NCBI GenBank assembly: GCA_018240935.1 | Contig: JAFEEV010000187.1 | Span: forward strand, 1 to 13,999 | Direction of reading: 5' to 3' | Length of the DNA: 13,999 bases | Source: Pseudomonadota bacterium | Lineage (GTDB): Bacteria > Pseudomonadota > Gammaproteobacteria > Burkholderiales > Nitrosomonadaceae | Shown: positions 1 to 6,333 of the stretch, piece by piece | Layout: each line of letters opens with the position of its first letter | Position numbering within the stretch: position 1 is the stretch's first letter | Program-made: the position numbers and the translations under genes | The notes under the pieces: generated by a model | Database searches by the model: none | The model's input: only the letters and a program-made list of their open reading frames with translations | What the model was told of the DNA's origin: nothing

Positions 1-69
1 CGGCGCTGACTCGAAATCAGATGGTCAGGGTAACCTGGCACATGGGTTCGAATCCCATCCTCTCCGCCA
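1..69 (+). tRNA. tRNA-Ser(CGA), 3' part only
   Basis: This is the 3' portion of a serine tRNA whose 5' acceptor and D arm lie outside the window. The anticodon loop at 10-16 reads CTCGAAA, giving anticodon CGA for UCG codons. Its stem pairs CTGA (6-9) with TCAG (17-20). A long class II variable arm follows, with CAGG-GTAA-CCTG at its tip, which is diagnostic for Ser/Leu/Tyr tRNAs. The T arm (42-58) has the standard TTCGAAT loop closed by ATGGG/CCCAT. The acceptor strand CCTCTCC, discriminator G66 and encoded CCA (67-69) fit bacterial tRNA-Ser. The isotype rests on anticodon plus variable arm; the missing 5' half prevents a full fold. Confidence 0.93.
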
Positions 70-103
70 AAGATACTCCAAACGTTGCCTAGAAACACCA
101 ACC

Positions 104-138
104 AAACCCGCATAAATGATAAGTTTAGCGGGTTTTTT
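104..138 (+). terminator. Intrinsic terminator of the tRNA-Ser gene
   Basis: AAACCCGC (104-111) pairs perfectly with GCGGGTTT (128-135), and a run of six T (133-138) begins inside the 3' arm. The stem can be lengthened inward by TAAA (113-116) with TTTA (124-127) across a bulged A. It lies 35 bp after the CCA end of the tRNA, in the right orientation to end that transcript. Confidence 0.85.
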
Positions 139-160
139 GTTAACCATAGCCAATCATGTG

Positions 161-204
161 AAATGTGAGTAACTATAATGCTCACAGAAAAGTTACTCAC
201 ATTT
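161..204. repeat. Perfect 14-bp inverted repeat between tRNA-Ser and pilU
   Basis: AAATGTGAGTAACT (161-174) is the exact reverse complement of 191-204, with a 16-bp spacer. The hexamer CTCACA occurs three times: inverted at 164-169, and direct at 181-186 and 196-201. An alternative shorter dyad (164-169 with 181-186) is therefore possible. No T tract follows on either strand, so it is not a textbook terminator. It lies downstream of both the tRNA and the convergent pilU gene. It could be a factor-dependent or bidirectional terminator, a protein-binding site, or a repeat element; the sequence does not decide. Confidence 0.75.
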
Positions 205-259
205 TAATTCAAGCCATGCGGGAGACTGCTTTCACATGAAATTGACAGAACTGATTTTT

Positions 260-1396
260 TTACGTGATTTCCAGATGCGCAATACCCGAATCGAGATCCT
301 GTGTTCTGGCTTCGTTGCCTTCCAGTTTGATTTTCAGCCGCAGTTCGTTCACCGAGTCAGCGTTGCGTAGCGCATCTTCGTAGCTGATTTTTCCGGCTTC
401 GTACAGTTCGAATAACGCCATGTCGAACGTTTGCATGCCCAATTCCTTGGATTTTTTCATGATGTCCTTGATTTCATGCACGTGCCCTTTAAAAACCAGG
501 TCTGCGATCAGCGGCGAATTGAGCATGACTTCGATGGCGGCGACCCGGCCTTTGCCGTCCTTGGCCGGTATCAGTCGCTGCGCGACTACCGAGCGCAAAT
601 TCAGCGATAAATCCATCAATAATTGCGCCCGGCGTTCTTCGGGGAAGAAGTTGATGATGCGGTCGAGCGCCTGGTTGGCGCTGTTGGCGTGCAATGTGCC
701 CATGCACAAGTGGCCGGTTTCGGCGAAGGCAATCGCGTGTTCCATGGTTTCGCGGTCGCGGATCTCGCCGATCAGAATGACATCGGGCGCCTGCCGCAAG
801 GTATTTTTCAACGCTGCTTCCCACGATTCGGTATCGACGCCGACTTCGCGTTGCGTGATGACGCAGTTGATATGCTCATGCACATATTCGACCGGATCTT
901 CGATGGTGATGATGTGACCGTAGCTGTTTTTATTGCGATGGCCGATCAGAGCCGCCATGGATGTGGATTTTCCCGAGCCGGTGCCGCCGACGAAAATCAC
1001 CAGACCGCGTTTGCTCATGACGACATCTTTGAGTATTTGCGGCAGACCCAAATCGTCGAATTCGGGAATCTTGGTGGTAATCGTCCGCAGCACCATGCCG
1101 ACGCGCTGCTGCTGGACAAAGGCATTGACGCGGAAACGTCCGATTCCGGCCGGATTGATCGCGAAATTGCATTCCTGGCTCGCTTCAAATTCAGTCGCCT
1201 GTTTCTCATTCATAATCGCCCGGGCGAGCATTTCGGTGTGCTGCGTATTCAAGGATTGTTGCGACACCGGCGTCATTTTTCCATCGATTTTCATCGCCGG
1301 TGGAAAACCGGCGGTAATAAACAAATCGGAAGCTTTTTTACTGAGCATCAAGCGCAGCAGATCCGACATGAATTTCGTTGCTTGTTCTTTATCCAT
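260..1396 (-). CDS. pilU: Type IV pilus retraction ATPase PilU
   Basis: PilU is a cytoplasmic secretion-superfamily hexameric ATPase that assists PilT in pulling type IV pili back, supporting twitching and surface motility. The 378-residue length matches the family. An N-terminal PAS-like domain (about 1-110) precedes the RecA-like ATPase core. Visible motifs are Walker A GGTGSGKST (137-145), the Asp box around IEDPVEYVH (165-173), Walker B VILIGEIRD (206-214) and the His box GHLCMGTLHA (228-237). PilT's C-terminal AIRNLIRE motif is replaced by a divergent LIADLVFKGH, and the C-terminal tail is longer, both pointing to PilU rather than a second PilT. The ATG at 1396 has AGGAG six bases upstream. 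The gene starts 38 bp after the pilT stop, so the two are very probably co-transcribed. Confidence 0.95.
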   Translation of the reverse strand: MDKEQATKFMSDLLRLMLSKKASDLFITAGFPPAMKIDGKMTPVSQQSLNTQHTEMLARAIMNEKQATEFEASQECNFAINPAGIGRFRVNAFVQQQRVGMVLRTITTKIPEFDDLGLPQILKDVVMSKRGLVIFVGGTGSGKSTSMAALIGHRNKNSYGHIITIEDPVEYVHEHINCVITQREVGVDTESWEAALKNTLRQAPDVILIGEIRDRETMEHAIAFAETGHLCMGTLHANSANQALDRIINFFPEERRAQLLMDLSLNLRSVVAQRLIPAKDGKGRVAAIEVMLNSPLIADLVFKGHVHEIKDIMKKSKELGMQTFDMALFELYEAGKISYEDALRNADSVNELRLKIKLEGNEARTQDLDSGIAHLEIT

Positions 1397-1434
1397 CGCA
1401 TACTCCTGGAATTGTGGTCTTGTGCATCGGCCGG

Positions 1435-2478
1435 TTAGCCCCTGAAATTATCTTTATTCATCGCTTGCGTTCTGGCTTCGGCCATTGAGATCGCTCCGCG
1501 CTTCACCAGATCGGACAGATTCTGATCCAATGTCTGCATGCCGGCATTCTGGCCGGTCTGAATCGCCGAATACATTTGCGCGACTTTGCCTTCGCGGATC
1601 AGATTGCGGATCGCCGGGGTGCCGATCATGATTTCGTGCGCCGCCACGCGGCCTTTGCCGTCCTTGGTGCGCAGCAATGCCTGGGAAATGACTGCACGTA
1701 ACGATTCGGACAGCATCGCGCGAATCATTTCCTTTTCTTCGGCTGGAAATACATCGATGACACGATCGATCGTCTTGGCGGCGGAACTGGTATGCAACGT
1801 GCCGAAGACCAAATGCCCGGTTTCAGCCGCCGTCATCGCCAGCCGTATGGTTTCCAAATCACGCAATTCACCGACCAGAATAATGTCCGGGTCTTCACGC
1901 AATGCCGAACGCAATGCATTGGAGAAACTCAGCGTGTCCCTGCCGACTTCGCGCTGGTTGATCAGGCACTTCTTGCTCTCATGCACAAACTCGATCGGAT
2001 CTTCGAGCGTCAGAATGTGGCCGTATTCGTTCTCGTTGATGTCGTTGATCATGGCTGCCAGCGTGGTCGATTTGCCCGAACCGGTGGGGCCCGTCACCAA
2101 AACGACACCGCGCGGCTGTTTGGCGATTTCGGCAAAAATCTTGGGCGCTTTGAGATCCTCCAGGCTCAACACTCTGGATGGGATCGTCCGCATCACTGCG
2201 GCCGCGCCGCGTTGCGTATTAAAGGCATTGACGCGGAAACGCGCGAGATTGGGAACGGCAAAGGAGAAGTCGCATTCCAGATGCTCTTCGTAAAATTTGC
2301 GCTGACTGTCGTTCATGATGTCGTATATCATCGCATGCACTTCCTTATGATCCATCTCCGGCAAGTTGATGCGCCGGATCTCTCCGTGCACCCGGATCAT
2401 CGGCGGCATCCCGGCTGAGAGGTGTAAATCCGAGGCGCTATTTTTAACCACGAATGCAAGCAGCTCTACTATATTCAT
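1435..2478 (-). CDS. pilT: Type IV pilus retraction ATPase PilT
   Basis: PilT is the main motor for type IV pilus retraction, a cytoplasmic hexameric ATPase acting at the PilC platform; it drives twitching and often DNA uptake. The 347-residue product has the usual length. It shows an N-terminal PAS-like region, Walker A GPTGSGKST (130-138), Asp box HILTLEDPIEFVH (154-166), Walker B IILVGELRD (199-207), His box GHLVFGTLHT (221-230) and an intact retraction motif AIRNLIRE (289-296). The ATG at 2478 is preceded by GAGGAA with a six-base gap. It is first of the pilT-pilU pair. In many proteobacteria pilT sits beside the yggS/proC region; here it lies next to two HDOD-type signalling genes instead. 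I see no convincing promoter in the 162 bp upstream. Confidence 0.97.
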   Translation of the reverse strand: MNIVELLAFVVKNSASDLHLSAGMPPMIRVHGEIRRINLPEMDHKEVHAMIYDIMNDSQRKFYEEHLECDFSFAVPNLARFRVNAFNTQRGAAAVMRTIPSRVLSLEDLKAPKIFAEIAKQPRGVVLVTGPTGSGKSTTLAAMINDINENEYGHILTLEDPIEFVHESKKCLINQREVGRDTLSFSNALRSALREDPDIILVGELRDLETIRLAMTAAETGHLVFGTLHTSSAAKTIDRVIDVFPAEEKEMIRAMLSESLRAVISQALLRTKDGKGRVAAHEIMIGTPAIRNLIREGKVAQMYSAIQTGQNAGMQTLDQNLSDLVKRGAISMAEARTQAMNKDNFRG

Positions 2479-2640
2479 TGCGACTTCCTCATAGGACAGT
2501 GTAAACAGTGCAAAAAACGACGTGAGAAACTAATCGATCGTAACGGCCGGAACCTGAATCAACCCGTTTGTTAACGGACACGGTCAAGCAAAAATTGAAT
2601 AAGGCCGGCTTAAACACTTGGGTTTTCGCAGTATCCGTTT

Positions 2641-3882
2641 TTATGCGGTCTGATTGACAGCTTCGGTGATTCGATTGGCCCAGGCTGCGGCTTCCAGTTC
2701 CAATTGGGTGAATTTTTGCATAGTGAGGAAACCCAACTCGGCAAGCATCGATGACACTATTTCCGTTTCCCCTTTCTCATACGCTTCGATCAATGCGAGT
2801 TGATACCCGAGAGGACCGCGGCGGGTCAGCAGCGCTTCGCTCATGTCTTTTTGTATGCTGAGCGTACCGACAAGCTCGGACATTGCTATTCCCAGCAACG
2901 TGTCCAGCAGCGACAGCACGCCGACCATAAACGCGCGATCCTGATGATTTTTATCATGCGGGCGATCGGCCATTGCGATCGACTCGAGCAATTTTCCCCG
3001 CACGGTCGCGGTTAGCATTAGCGCATCGGATGAGCCGCCTTCCCTTTGTTTGGCGGCATAGAGCAAAATTTGCACCCAGCGTTGCAATTGCTTCCGGCCG
3101 ATGATCATGATGGCCCGCTTAATCGAGTTAATCGTGCTGGGCAAGCCGCTGGCCGCCGAATTCACCATGCGCAGCAGGTTATAACTCAAGCCGGGCTGAT
3201 ATTTGAGTTCATTCTCAATGTCGCTTACTTCACTGTCTTTCACCACCAGCAGCAAAAGCTTCAGTAACGATAACTTGGACGGATCGATCCGTTTTCCCGC
3301 AATGATTTCCGGTTTGGCAAAATAAAATCCTTGCAGCATTTGAAAATTCAGTGCGATGCAGTTTCTAGCGACTTCCGGGCTTTCAACCTTTTCCGCCAGC
3401 AGCAGCACCGGCCAGCGCCTTAATTGCCTGATCAAACTGAGCAAATCGGACTGTCTTACTGCCGTGATATTGATCTTGACCACATTGATGAGCGGCATGA
3501 TGCGCTCAAAGCGCGCATCCAGGTGGGTAACATTGGACAGCGCTAATTGATAACCTTTTTGCTTCAGGAAAGAGCAGCGCTGAATGATCTCTTCATTAAT
3601 TTCCACACTTCTTAAAATCTCCAGAACGACATGCTTTTTGGGCAGCATGCAAATGGCATCATTCAGTAATAGCTTGGCATCGACCTTAATAAAACCGCGC
3701 CGCTTACCAATGACATTTTCTATGCCTAATTGTCCGTAAGTGTCGATGATGACATTCGCGGAAGCTGCGGAATTATCGGTTATCGTGACGACATTGTGCT
3801 GATCGGAGCGGAATAACAGCTCATAGGCAACCAAATTTTGTTTGTTATCAAGGATCGGTAACCGGCCGAGATAAACTTCCAT
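2641..3882 (-). CDS. EAL-HDOD signalling protein with degenerate EAL domain (YuxH-like)
   Basis: This 413-residue cytoplasmic protein has a degenerate EAL domain (about 1-200) followed by an HDOD domain (about 205-400). EAL traces remain: YELLFR (20-25) for the EALLR signature, VLEIL (86-90), VVKINI (134-139), LLAEKVES (161-168) and LQGFYFAKP (183-191). The metal-binding DDFG segment is replaced by LSNV (115-118) and the acidic KxD site is lost, so cyclic-di-GMP hydrolysis is not expected. A role as binding or scaffold protein is inferred. The HDOD part shows LSYNLLRMVNSA (232-243). AGGAG lies seven bases before the ATG at 3882, and a sigma-28-like promoter lies about 45-70 bp upstream. Its neighbours (an HDOD gene and pilTU) suggest motility or surface signalling. 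Confidence 0.85.
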   Translation of the reverse strand: MEVYLGRLPILDNKQNLVAYELLFRSDQHNVVTITDNSAASANVIIDTYGQLGIENVIGKRRGFIKVDAKLLLNDAICMLPKKHVVLEILRSVEINEEIIQRCSFLKQKGYQLALSNVTHLDARFERIMPLINVVKINITAVRQSDLLSLIRQLRRWPVLLLAEKVESPEVARNCIALNFQMLQGFYFAKPEIIAGKRIDPSKLSLLKLLLLVVKDSEVSDIENELKYQPGLSYNLLRMVNSAASGLPSTINSIKRAIMIIGRKQLQRWVQILLYAAKQREGGSSDALMLTATVRGKLLESIAMADRPHDKNHQDRAFMVGVLSLLDTLLGIAMSELVGTLSIQKDMSEALLTRRGPLGYQLALIEAYEKGETEIVSSMLAELGFLTMQKFTQLELEAAAWANRITEAVNQTA

Positions 3883-3924
3883 CCCCTTACTCCTATCTCT
3901 TCTCGCAAGCTTGCTGACTGTTGT

Positions 3925-3951
3925 TTATCGTCTCGAATCAAGTCAACTTGA
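3925..3951 (-). promoter_or_regulatory. Candidate sigma-28 (FliA-type) promoter of the EAL-HDOD gene
   Basis: Read on the minus strand, TCAAGTTG (3951-3944) is followed after exactly 11 bases by GACGATAA (3932-3925). The enterobacterial FliA consensus is TAAAGTTT-N11-GCCGATAA, so 13 of 16 positions match with correct spacing. Transcription would start near 3915, giving a leader of about 35 bases containing the AGGAG Shine-Dalgarno at 3894-3890. The assignment rests on motif match and the motility context of the neighbours; no flagellar gene is visible here. Confidence 0.5.
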
Positions 3952-4021
3952 GTTCTGGCTTTTTAATCACAAGTTGCTGTAAATGAAATATTATTTTGTG
4001 GAGTCGATACGAATCTTTCGG

Positions 4022-4867
4022 TTAGCGTATTGCATTGAACACTTCTATGACTTGCAGTTTCGCCACAGTCATTACCGACTCGACAATCTCGGCCGATAAC
4101 CCCAGAAAACACCAGGTTTGCAGCGCGCGATCAGATATTTTTTCTTCATGATTGATTCGCAGATGGGTACAAGGCTGGATATAGTTGGCAATATTCACGG
4201 CCGCGCACAGCGTGCTGGCGTCATACTGGAATTCTTTCTCCTGCAACGGATTCAATTGATATTCCACCATCTTCCAGATATTGGGCGGCAGCTTCCATTG
4301 CCGCAGCAGTTCTGCACCCAGTTGCGCATAGGTAAAACCAAAGATCTTGTGTTCCGCCTGGAGTGCCGCATCCTCGCCTTGGTTCATGTAACTTAATACT
4401 TTTGCTGATTCCTTGGGATATTGGCTGAAGAGAATCAATCTGCCTACGCCATGCAATAACCCGGCGATAAAGAACCGCTCCCGGCTGCCGACACTGGAGG
4501 CCAGCAGACGCGCAGTGACTCCGCACGTAATGCTGTGATTCCAAAATATATCCATATCGACCAGCTCGGGTGGAATATCTTTGAATGTCGAAGTCACGGA
4601 TGAGGCAAGCACAAGATTTCGCAGCTCCGTGTGTCCGATGATCGAAATCGCTTTAAGAACGGTTTCCACTTTCCCGGAAAAACCGAAATAGGTGCTGTTG
4701 GCAAACTTCAACAACTTTGCTGTGAGCGCCGGATCGCTCGAAATGACTTGCTCCAGTTCGGTATTGGTCGCCTCTCCGGAATCAATTAAATCATTAACGC
4801 GAATAACCACATCGGGTAAGGAAAAGATTGAACGAACATTGGCAACTATCGTGCGCGGATCATCCAT
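4022..4867 (-). CDS. HDOD-domain signalling protein
   Basis: This 281-residue protein is made almost entirely of one HDOD domain, a non-catalytic relative of HD phosphohydrolases found in bacterial signalling proteins. Typical landmarks are DPALTAKLLKFANSTYFG (45-62), AISIIGHTELRNLVLASS (73-90), FWNHSI (108-113), FIAGLLHGVGRLIL (133-146) and the GAELLRQWKLP stretch (184-194). The HD-type doublet is H139-G140, so a metal-dependent hydrolase is unlikely. No membrane segment or receiver domain is present. The ATG at 4867 has only a weak AGAGA upstream; no better in-frame start was found. The next gene, 139 bp downstream, is also an HDOD protein, suggesting a common signalling role. The exact partner is unknown. 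Confidence 0.85.
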   Translation of the reverse strand: MDDPRTIVANVRSIFSLPDVVIRVNDLIDSGEATNTELEQVISSDPALTAKLLKFANSTYFGFSGKVETVLKAISIIGHTELRNLVLASSVTSTFKDIPPELVDMDIFWNHSITCGVTARLLASSVGSRERFFIAGLLHGVGRLILFSQYPKESAKVLSYMNQGEDAALQAEHKIFGFTYAQLGAELLRQWKLPPNIWKMVEYQLNPLQEKEFQYDASTLCAAVNIANYIQPCTHLRINHEEKISDRALQTWCFLGLSAEIVESVMTVAKLQVIEVFNAIR

Positions 4868-5023
4868 GGATGTCTCTGTTATGATGAAATGAAAAGGAAT
4901 CTCAGGAAGTTAAGCAAGATCCTAAGATAATCCAAATGAGACCGGATGATAGCGGCGATAAAGCGGGAAAAACTAGTGGATTTCGTCGAGCGGAGTCATC
5001 GGCAGGCAGATCCGCCGGATGTT

Positions 5024-5281
5024 TTATTTTGATTTTGCAGCAATAAGCGCTTGATATTTTGCTTGCAATTGTTCTTTACTTTCAATCTTATCGGGATTGA
5101 CTTTGATGCAATCAACCGGACACACCTCGACACATTGCGGCTCATTGTAGTGCCCGACGCATTCGGTGCACAGCGCCGGATCGATCTGGTAAATTTCCTC
5201 ACCCTGGGAAATCGCGCCGTTAGGGCACTCAGGTTCACAAACATCGCAATTGATACATTCGTCGGTAATGATTAATGCCAT
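5024..5281 (-). CDS. 2[4Fe-4S] ferredoxin, Allochromatium/YfhL type
   Basis: A small 85-residue soluble electron carrier with two [4Fe-4S] clusters. Cysteines C9, C12, C15 and C19 form the first CxxCxxCxxxCP motif. C38, C41, C50 and C54 form the second, with the long eight-residue loop between C41 and C50 that marks the Allochromatium vinosum-type (low-potential) ferredoxins. An extra cysteine, C58, and a charged C-terminal helix are also typical of that group. The start of the protein (MALIITDECINCDVC) closely resembles the known A. vinosum ferredoxin as I remember it. The gene begins 14 bp after the coaD stop, an arrangement seen in other proteobacteria, so it is probably the last gene of the rsmD-coaD unit. 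The physiological partner cannot be told from sequence. Confidence 0.93.
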   Translation of the reverse strand: MALIITDECINCDVCEPECPNGAISQGEEIYQIDPALCTECVGHYNEPQCVEVCPVDCIKVNPDKIESKEQLQAKYQALIAAKSK

Positions 5282-5295
5282 TTGAATTCTCGTAT

Positions 5296-5775
5296 CTAGC
5301 TAACTATTTTTTCGCGCAGCTTCTTCGCAACCAAGGGATGCACAAAGGTATCGGCGTTCCCGCCGAGCGAAGCAATCTCGCGCACCATGGTGGCCGAAAT
5401 GAACATGTATTGCTCGGACGGCGTCATGAACAAAGTTTCGACATCGGGATACAAGCCGCGATTCATTCCCGCCATCTGGAATTCGTATTCAAAGTCGGAT
5501 GCAGCGCGCAGGCCACGCAAAATGATGCGCGCATTCTGCTGCTGCAAAAAATGCATCAGCAAACCGGAAAAGGGCATTATTTTAACATTGGAACAGCCGG
5601 ACAAGACTTCTTGCGCCATTTCCACGCGTTCTTCCAGGGTGAAAAACGGTTTCTTGCTGCTGCTCACGGCGACCGCCACCACCACTTGATCGAATAAGCG
5701 CGCGGCGCGCCGCACAAGATCTTCATGCCCGCGGGTTATCGGATCGAAGGTGCCGGGATAAATCGCTTTATCCAT
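5296..5775 (-). CDS. coaD: Pantetheine-phosphate adenylyltransferase
   Basis: CoaD transfers AMP from ATP to 4'-phosphopantetheine, giving dephospho-CoA, the penultimate step of coenzyme A synthesis in the cytoplasm. The 159-residue product matches the usual length. The nucleotidyltransferase signature is clear: YPGTFDPITRGH (6-17) with the TxGH box at 14-17, and the C-terminal ISATMVREIA (126-135). The open frame extends 20 codons further upstream, but the family begins at MDKAIYPGTF. The ATG at 5775 is therefore chosen, with GGAG ten bases upstream. The start lies inside the end of rsmD (8-bp overlap), indicating translational coupling. Confidence 0.97.
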   Translation of the reverse strand: MDKAIYPGTFDPITRGHEDLVRRAARLFDQVVVAVAVSSSKKPFFTLEERVEMAQEVLSGCSNVKIMPFSGLLMHFLQQQNARIILRGLRAASDFEYEFQMAGMNRGLYPDVETLFMTPSEQYMFISATMVREIASLGGNADTFVHPLVAKKLREKIVS

Positions 5776-6322
5776 GCGACGCCAACTCCAGAAGCTGATA
5801 ATGCACGGTGCCGGCTTTTGCCTTGCGCCGTACATGCCACGGCGAATCCGGAGTCCAATGGCCTTGGGTTTCGGTGTAAACCAGCCCGCCTATTGTAAGA
5901 TGATCGGGCAATAAGGTCAGCAATTCCGGCAACAACCCCAGGCGATAAGGGGGATCGAGAAAAACGGCATCGAATTTCCGCGTATCCGACTTCAAAAAAA
6001 TCATTGCATTCATCATCACCAGCTCAACCTGAGCCGCCTGTAATTTTTCCTTATTTTCCCTCAACATGCGATAGATTGCAGCGTCCTCATCGACCATCAC
6101 CGCTAATGCTGCGCCGCGGGATGCGGCTTCGAAGCCCAATGCGCCGCTTCCGGCAAATAGATCGAGACAGCGCATACCGCTTAAATCCTGCCCCAGCCAA
6201 TTAAACAGCGTTTCACGGATTCGATCGGCCGTAGGTCTTAAATCAGGATGTTGCGGAAATGCCAGCAAGCGGCTGCGCCATTGGCCGCCGATGATACGAA
6301 CTTTTCCGCGGGTTGACACCAT
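5768..6322 (-). CDS. rsmD: 16S rRNA (guanine-966-N2)-methyltransferase RsmD
   Basis: RsmD methylates N2 of G966 in 16S rRNA, using S-adenosylmethionine, during 30S assembly. The 184-residue protein has the family's N-terminal VRIIGGQWRSR (8-18) and LRPTADRIRETLFNWL (28-43). It has a SAM-binding motif LDLFAGSGALG (53-63) and the DPPY catalytic motif (123-126) of N2-guanine methyltransferases. The ATG at 6322 has no clear Shine-Dalgarno and lies 11 bp after the M16 gene stop, so re-initiation by coupled ribosomes is likely. It overlaps coaD by 8 bp, a pairing common across bacteria. Confidence 0.96.
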   Translation of the reverse strand: MVSTRGKVRIIGGQWRSRLLAFPQHPDLRPTADRIRETLFNWLGQDLSGMRCLDLFAGSGALGFEAASRGAALAVMVDEDAAIYRMLRENKEKLQAAQVELVMMNAMIFLKSDTRKFDAVFLDPPYRLGLLPELLTLLPDHLTIGGLVYTETQGHWTPDSPWHVRRKAKAGTVHYQLLELASHG

Positions 6323-6333
6323 CGGCGCAAACG

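Noticed and set aside
164..186. TGTGA and TCACA half-sites resembling a CRP-binding site
   Set aside because: The half-sites are 13 bases apart rather than six, so they do not form a CRP site.
623..1438. A 271-residue open frame on the + strand opposite pilU
   Set aside because: It lies wholly antisense to a clear ATPase gene, has no family features, and reflects codon bias of the GC-rich opposite strand. Other antisense frames over pilT, coaD, ppc and hemC were dismissed for the same reason.
2563..2580. Short CCGTT/AACGG hairpin between the EAL-HDOD gene and pilT
   Set aside because: The stem is only five pairs with no T tract on either strand; not enough for a terminator call.
4950..4977. 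A second sigma-28-like site upstream of the HDOD gene (GCCGCTAT preceded at 11 bases by TAGTTTTT, minus strand)
   Set aside because: Only about 11 of 16 consensus positions match, including mismatches in the core -10, and the leader would be long. Too weak to list.
4868..5023. Possible terminator after the ferredoxin gene
   Set aside because: I found only very short palindromes around ATCCGGCGGAT and no T run, so no terminator is claimed in this gap.
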